Assembly (NCBI GenBank): GCA_004558205.1
Contig: SFDM01000063.1
Coordinates: 1-8,373, forward strand
Source: Pyramidobacter piscolens
Lineage (GTDB): Bacteria; Synergistota; Synergistia; Synergistales; Dethiosulfovibrionaceae
DNA: 8,373 nt
Direction of reading: 5' to 3'
Shown: positions 6,455 through 8,373 of the stretch, piece by piece
Position numbering within the stretch: position 1 is the stretch's first letter
How the letters are laid out: each line of letters opens with the position of its first letter
The notes under the pieces: model-generated
Told to the model about the DNA's origin: nothing
Seen by the model: only the letters and a program-made list of their open reading frames with translations
Database searches by the model: none
Program-made: the position numbers and the translations under genes

Positions 6455-6482
6455 TTGCATTGCGCGCTTCGACTGATATAAT
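6455..6482 (+). promoter_or_regulatory. Extended -10 promoter for the MATE gene
   Basis: TTGCAT (6455-6460) and TATAAT (6477-6482) are 16 bases apart. The -10 box is preceded by TG plus one base (6474-6476), the extended -10 pattern. Transcription should start near 6489. Between the RraA-like gene and this promoter (6380-6454) I see only a short CGCC/GGCG hairpin with a T-rich loop, not a convincing terminator. Confidence 0.6.
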
Positions 6483-6488
6483 ACAAGA

Positions 6489-6626
6489 CTGTATGATGTT
6501 ATTGGGCTTTCAAAGTTCACAAATAGATCAACATTCAATTCAGGTTATCCGTAAGACAATATTGAGCGGGATTTTGAACGGGCGTCACGCAGAGGACAAA
6601 AACCGCAGACGAGGTACGTAAAATAC
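6489..6626 (+). other. Long 5' untranslated leader of the MATE gene
   Basis: About 138 bases separate the predicted transcription start from ATG 6627. The first part is AT-rich and lacks a clear open frame. Weak pairing is possible (ATGTT near 6496-6500 with AACAT near 6529-6533). The only ribosome-binding candidate is GAGG at 6612-6615, 11 bases from the ATG, which is longer than usual. No riboswitch class could be assigned. Confidence 0.35.
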
Positions 6627-7979
6627 ATGAGTAAAGCGATTGATTTCACTGAAGGAAACATCATCAAGAAACTTGCGGTTTTTGCGGTGCCGATCGTGCT
6701 GGGCGAGCTTCTCCAAAACCTTTACAACACCGTGGATTCCATGGTGGTGGGGAACTTTGTGGGCGGCTACGCCCTCGCGGCGGTCAGCGTCTGCGCCGCT
6801 ATCTCGCAGCTCGTGGTCGGCTTTTTCAACGGCATGTCCGTGGGGGCTTCGGTGATCGTCGCCCGCTTTTACGGCGCGGGAGAACCGGAACGCCAATCCA
6901 CAGCCATGCGCGTAACCTTCGCATTTTCCGTGATCCTGGGCGTCGCGCTCTCCATAGTGGGCATCCTGATCACGCCCTGGCTGGTGGGGCTGATCTCCAT
7001 TCCAGGAGAAGTCTACAGAGAAGCCGTAATTTACCTGAGGATCTACCTGGCTGGCATCATGTTCACCGTGATCTACAATGTGGGCGCCGGACTGCTGCGC
7101 GCCGTCGGCGACTCGCGCAATCCCTTCTACATCCTGGTGATCGTCTGCGGGCTGAACATCGTCCTGGACTTGCTGTTCGTCACAAAATTCGGCTGGGGTG
7201 TGGCCGGCGTCAGCATCGCCACGGTGATCTCCCAGATGATATCGGTCCTGATGGTGTACAGCTGCCTGAAAAAGCACGACCCGCTGTTCCGCCTGTCCTT
7301 CAAAGGCCTCAAGGCGGAGCGGCAGATCATCGTGAACATGGTGGGCATCGGAATGCCCGCGGGGCTCCAAAACTCGCTGATCTCCTTCTCCAACCTCTTC
7401 GTGTGGCGTTACATCAGCGGTTTTGACGCCGCCGCTATGGCGGGCGTCGGCGCGGCGCAGAGGATCGACCGATTTATTGGGCTGCCCTGCAAGGCCTTCG
7501 GCCTGGCGCTGACGACCTACATAAGCCAGAACGTGGGAGCCCGGCATTACGACCGACTTCGCAAAGGCTTCTGGTACTGCATGGGGCTTTCGCTGCTGTA
7601 CCTGTTCGTGACAAGCTCCGTTATCTATGTTTTTGCCGACGAGAGCGTCAGGCTTTTCAATTCGGAACCCGACGTGGTCGCCGTCGGCATCTCCATGATG
7701 AAAACGATCCTGCCTTTCTATTTCCTCCTGGCCTTTCGGGAGGTCTGCCTGGGGGCCCTCAGAGGCTATGGAGACACCCGTATCCCTATGCTGCTCTCGC
7801 TGCTCGGCATGGTAGTGCTGCGTCAGATCTATCTGGCCGTCGCCATGTCGGTAGATTACGGCATCATCCACATCTATATCTGCTACCCCCTGGCCTGGGG
7901 CGCGACCACCGCCCTTACCTTCGTCTACTACCTCGCCGTCAGGGGAAGATACGAGACAGCGCCCTGCGAAGCCCTATAA
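6627..7979 (+). CDS. MATE family multidrug/cation antiporter
   Basis: This is an inner-membrane efflux protein of the MATE superfamily (NorM/MepA/DinF-like), which exports cationic or organic compounds using Na+ or H+ gradients. At 450 residues it has the normal length. About 12 hydrophobic segments fall in two halves. The start (DFTEGNIIKKLAVFAVPIV), then DSMVVGNFVGGYALAAVS at about 37-54 and IVARFYGAGE are typical of bacterial MATE proteins of anaerobes. LLRAVGDSRNPF and LRGYGDTRIPM are the paired loop motifs of each half. It stands alone, with its own promoter and a terminator 20 bases after the stop. The substrate cannot be predicted. There is no sign of an adjacent dedicated regulator except possibly the convergent XRE gene. 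Confidence 0.93.
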   Translation: MSKAIDFTEGNIIKKLAVFAVPIVLGELLQNLYNTVDSMVVGNFVGGYALAAVSVCAAISQLVVGFFNGMSVGASVIVARFYGAGEPERQSTAMRVTFAFSVILGVALSIVGILITPWLVGLISIPGEVYREAVIYLRIYLAGIMFTVIYNVGAGLLRAVGDSRNPFYILVIVCGLNIVLDLLFVTKFGWGVAGVSIATVISQMISVLMVYSCLKKHDPLFRLSFKGLKAERQIIVNMVGIGMPAGLQNSLISFSNLFVWRYISGFDAAAMAGVGAAQRIDRFIGLPCKAFGLALTTYISQNVGARHYDRLRKGFWYCMGLSLLYLFVTSSVIYVFADESVRLFNSEPDVVAVGISMMKTILPFYFLLAFREVCLGALRGYGDTRIPMLLSLLGMVVLRQIYLAVAMSVDYGIIHIYICYPLAWGATTALTFVYYLAVRGRYETAPCEAL

Positions 7980-7999
7980 TCGGTTCCAGTCCCGGATAC

Positions 8000-8045
8000 A
8001 GCGTGCCCGCCCACAATCATCGCGATTTGGGCGGGCACGCTTTTA
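8000..8045 (+). terminator. Strong rho-independent terminator after the MATE gene
   Basis: AGCGTGCCCGCCCA (8000-8013) pairs perfectly with 8028-8041. After one bulged C, AATC pairs with GATT around a 5-base loop, and the stem is followed by TTTTAT. It terminates the MATE transcript. The same hairpin lies just after the stop of the minus-strand regulator but lacks a T-run in that direction. Confidence 0.92.
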
Positions 8046-8048
8046 TAT

Positions 8049-8373
8049 TCACTCAGCTGAAAGGCTTTTTCCGCGCCGCAGCGACATGAGCTTGAGCTGC
8101 TCCTGCGCGTAGGTCAGCACCTTCTGACGGCGTTGGACGTTCAACTCCTTGACGATCTCGGCCAGCTCCCCTTCATGGTTCCATTCTTCCAAGGACAGGC
8201 CGGCGTCTTGCGCGCCGCCGGTTTCAGCGTCGCCGAAACTTATCAGTTCCGCCGCCGGGATATTCAGACAGCGCGCCAACTGCGACAGCAGCTCCACCGA
8301 CGGCATCCGTTCCTCCTGCTCTATCTTGCTGATGTGAGTTTGATCCACCTTCAGCCGCTTTGCCAGCTCCACC
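8049..8373 (-). CDS. XRE-family HTH transcriptional regulator (partial, N-terminus outside window)
   Basis: The frame is open to the right edge and ends with TGA at 8051-8049. The visible start ELAKRLKVDQTHISKIEQEE, followed by RMPSVELLSQLARCLNIP, is the second to fifth helix region of a Cro/C1-type HTH (PF01381), so roughly 15-20 N-terminal residues are missing. The GTG at 8372 is an internal valine, not a start. After the HTH comes a linker with FGDAETGG, then a charged C-terminal helix of about 40 residues (EGELAEIVKELNVQRRQKVL) that may mediate dimerisation. No ligand-binding or peptidase domain is present. Its targets are unknown. It is convergent with the MATE gene, so their adjacency alone is weak evidence for control. 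Confidence 0.88.
   Translation of the reverse strand, partial: VELAKRLKVDQTHISKIEQEERMPSVELLSQLARCLNIPAAELISFGDAETGGAQDAGLSLEEWNHEGELAEIVKELNVQRRQKVLTYAQEQLKLMSLRRGKSLSAE

Noticed and set aside
6570..6626. Guanidine-III (ykkC-III) riboswitch before the MATE gene
   Set aside because: GACGAGG and AGGACAA pieces occur, but in the wrong order and without the required pairing. The start codon follows too soon for the fold.
6585..7871. A 428-codon open frame on the minus strand opposite the MATE gene
   Set aside because: It is rich in H, D and Q with no family motif, as expected for the complement of a membrane-protein gene. The plus strand encodes a clear MATE protein.

Overview
The window appears to come from a GC-rich, probably anaerobic bacterium with two membranes. 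The solute-receptor gene at 2646 encodes a signal peptide without a lipobox cysteine. A free periplasmic receptor of that kind fits a diderm better than a Gram-positive. Synergistota (for example a Pyramidobacter-like genus) is my best guess. This is an inference from gene content and style, not something the sequence proves.

Left end (1 to about 1087): AT-richer, damaged accessory DNA. It holds the 5' part of an IS5-family insertion sequence on the minus strand, which runs off the window. That element seems to have landed in the N-terminal helix-turn-helix coding region of an IS630-like transposase, of which only about 59 codons remain. Next come a 26-codon fragment that may be the start of an EcsC-like gene, a strong bidirectional terminator, and a 103-codon reading frame. 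This last frame looks like a C-terminal extension domain thrown out of frame from the neighbouring rRNA methyltransferase.

Middle (1088 to 6379): GC-rich core-type DNA. rlmD (23S rRNA m5U methyltransferase) is on the minus strand with all recognisable catalytic and Fe-S residues. Divergent from it is a four-gene plus-strand unit: tctC, tctB and tctA (the three parts of a tripartite tricarboxylate transporter) and an RraA/HMG-aldolase-like enzyme that overlaps the end of tctA by 8 bases. A strong promoter lies before tctC. A stem-loop with a T-run lies between tctC and tctB and probably makes the receptor more abundant than the membrane parts. The simplest model is import of an organic acid followed by aldol cleavage or decarboxylation of that acid or a product of it. 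The actual substrate cannot be read from the sequence.

Right end (6380 to 8373): a MATE-family efflux gene with its own extended -10 promoter and an untranslated leader of about 140 bases. It ends at a near-perfect hairpin terminator that also separates it from a convergent XRE-family regulator, which is cut by the window edge.

I saw no tRNA, rRNA, CRISPR array or phage module. I found no clear new defence or biosynthetic system. The most unusual spot is the junction at the 3' end of rlmD.
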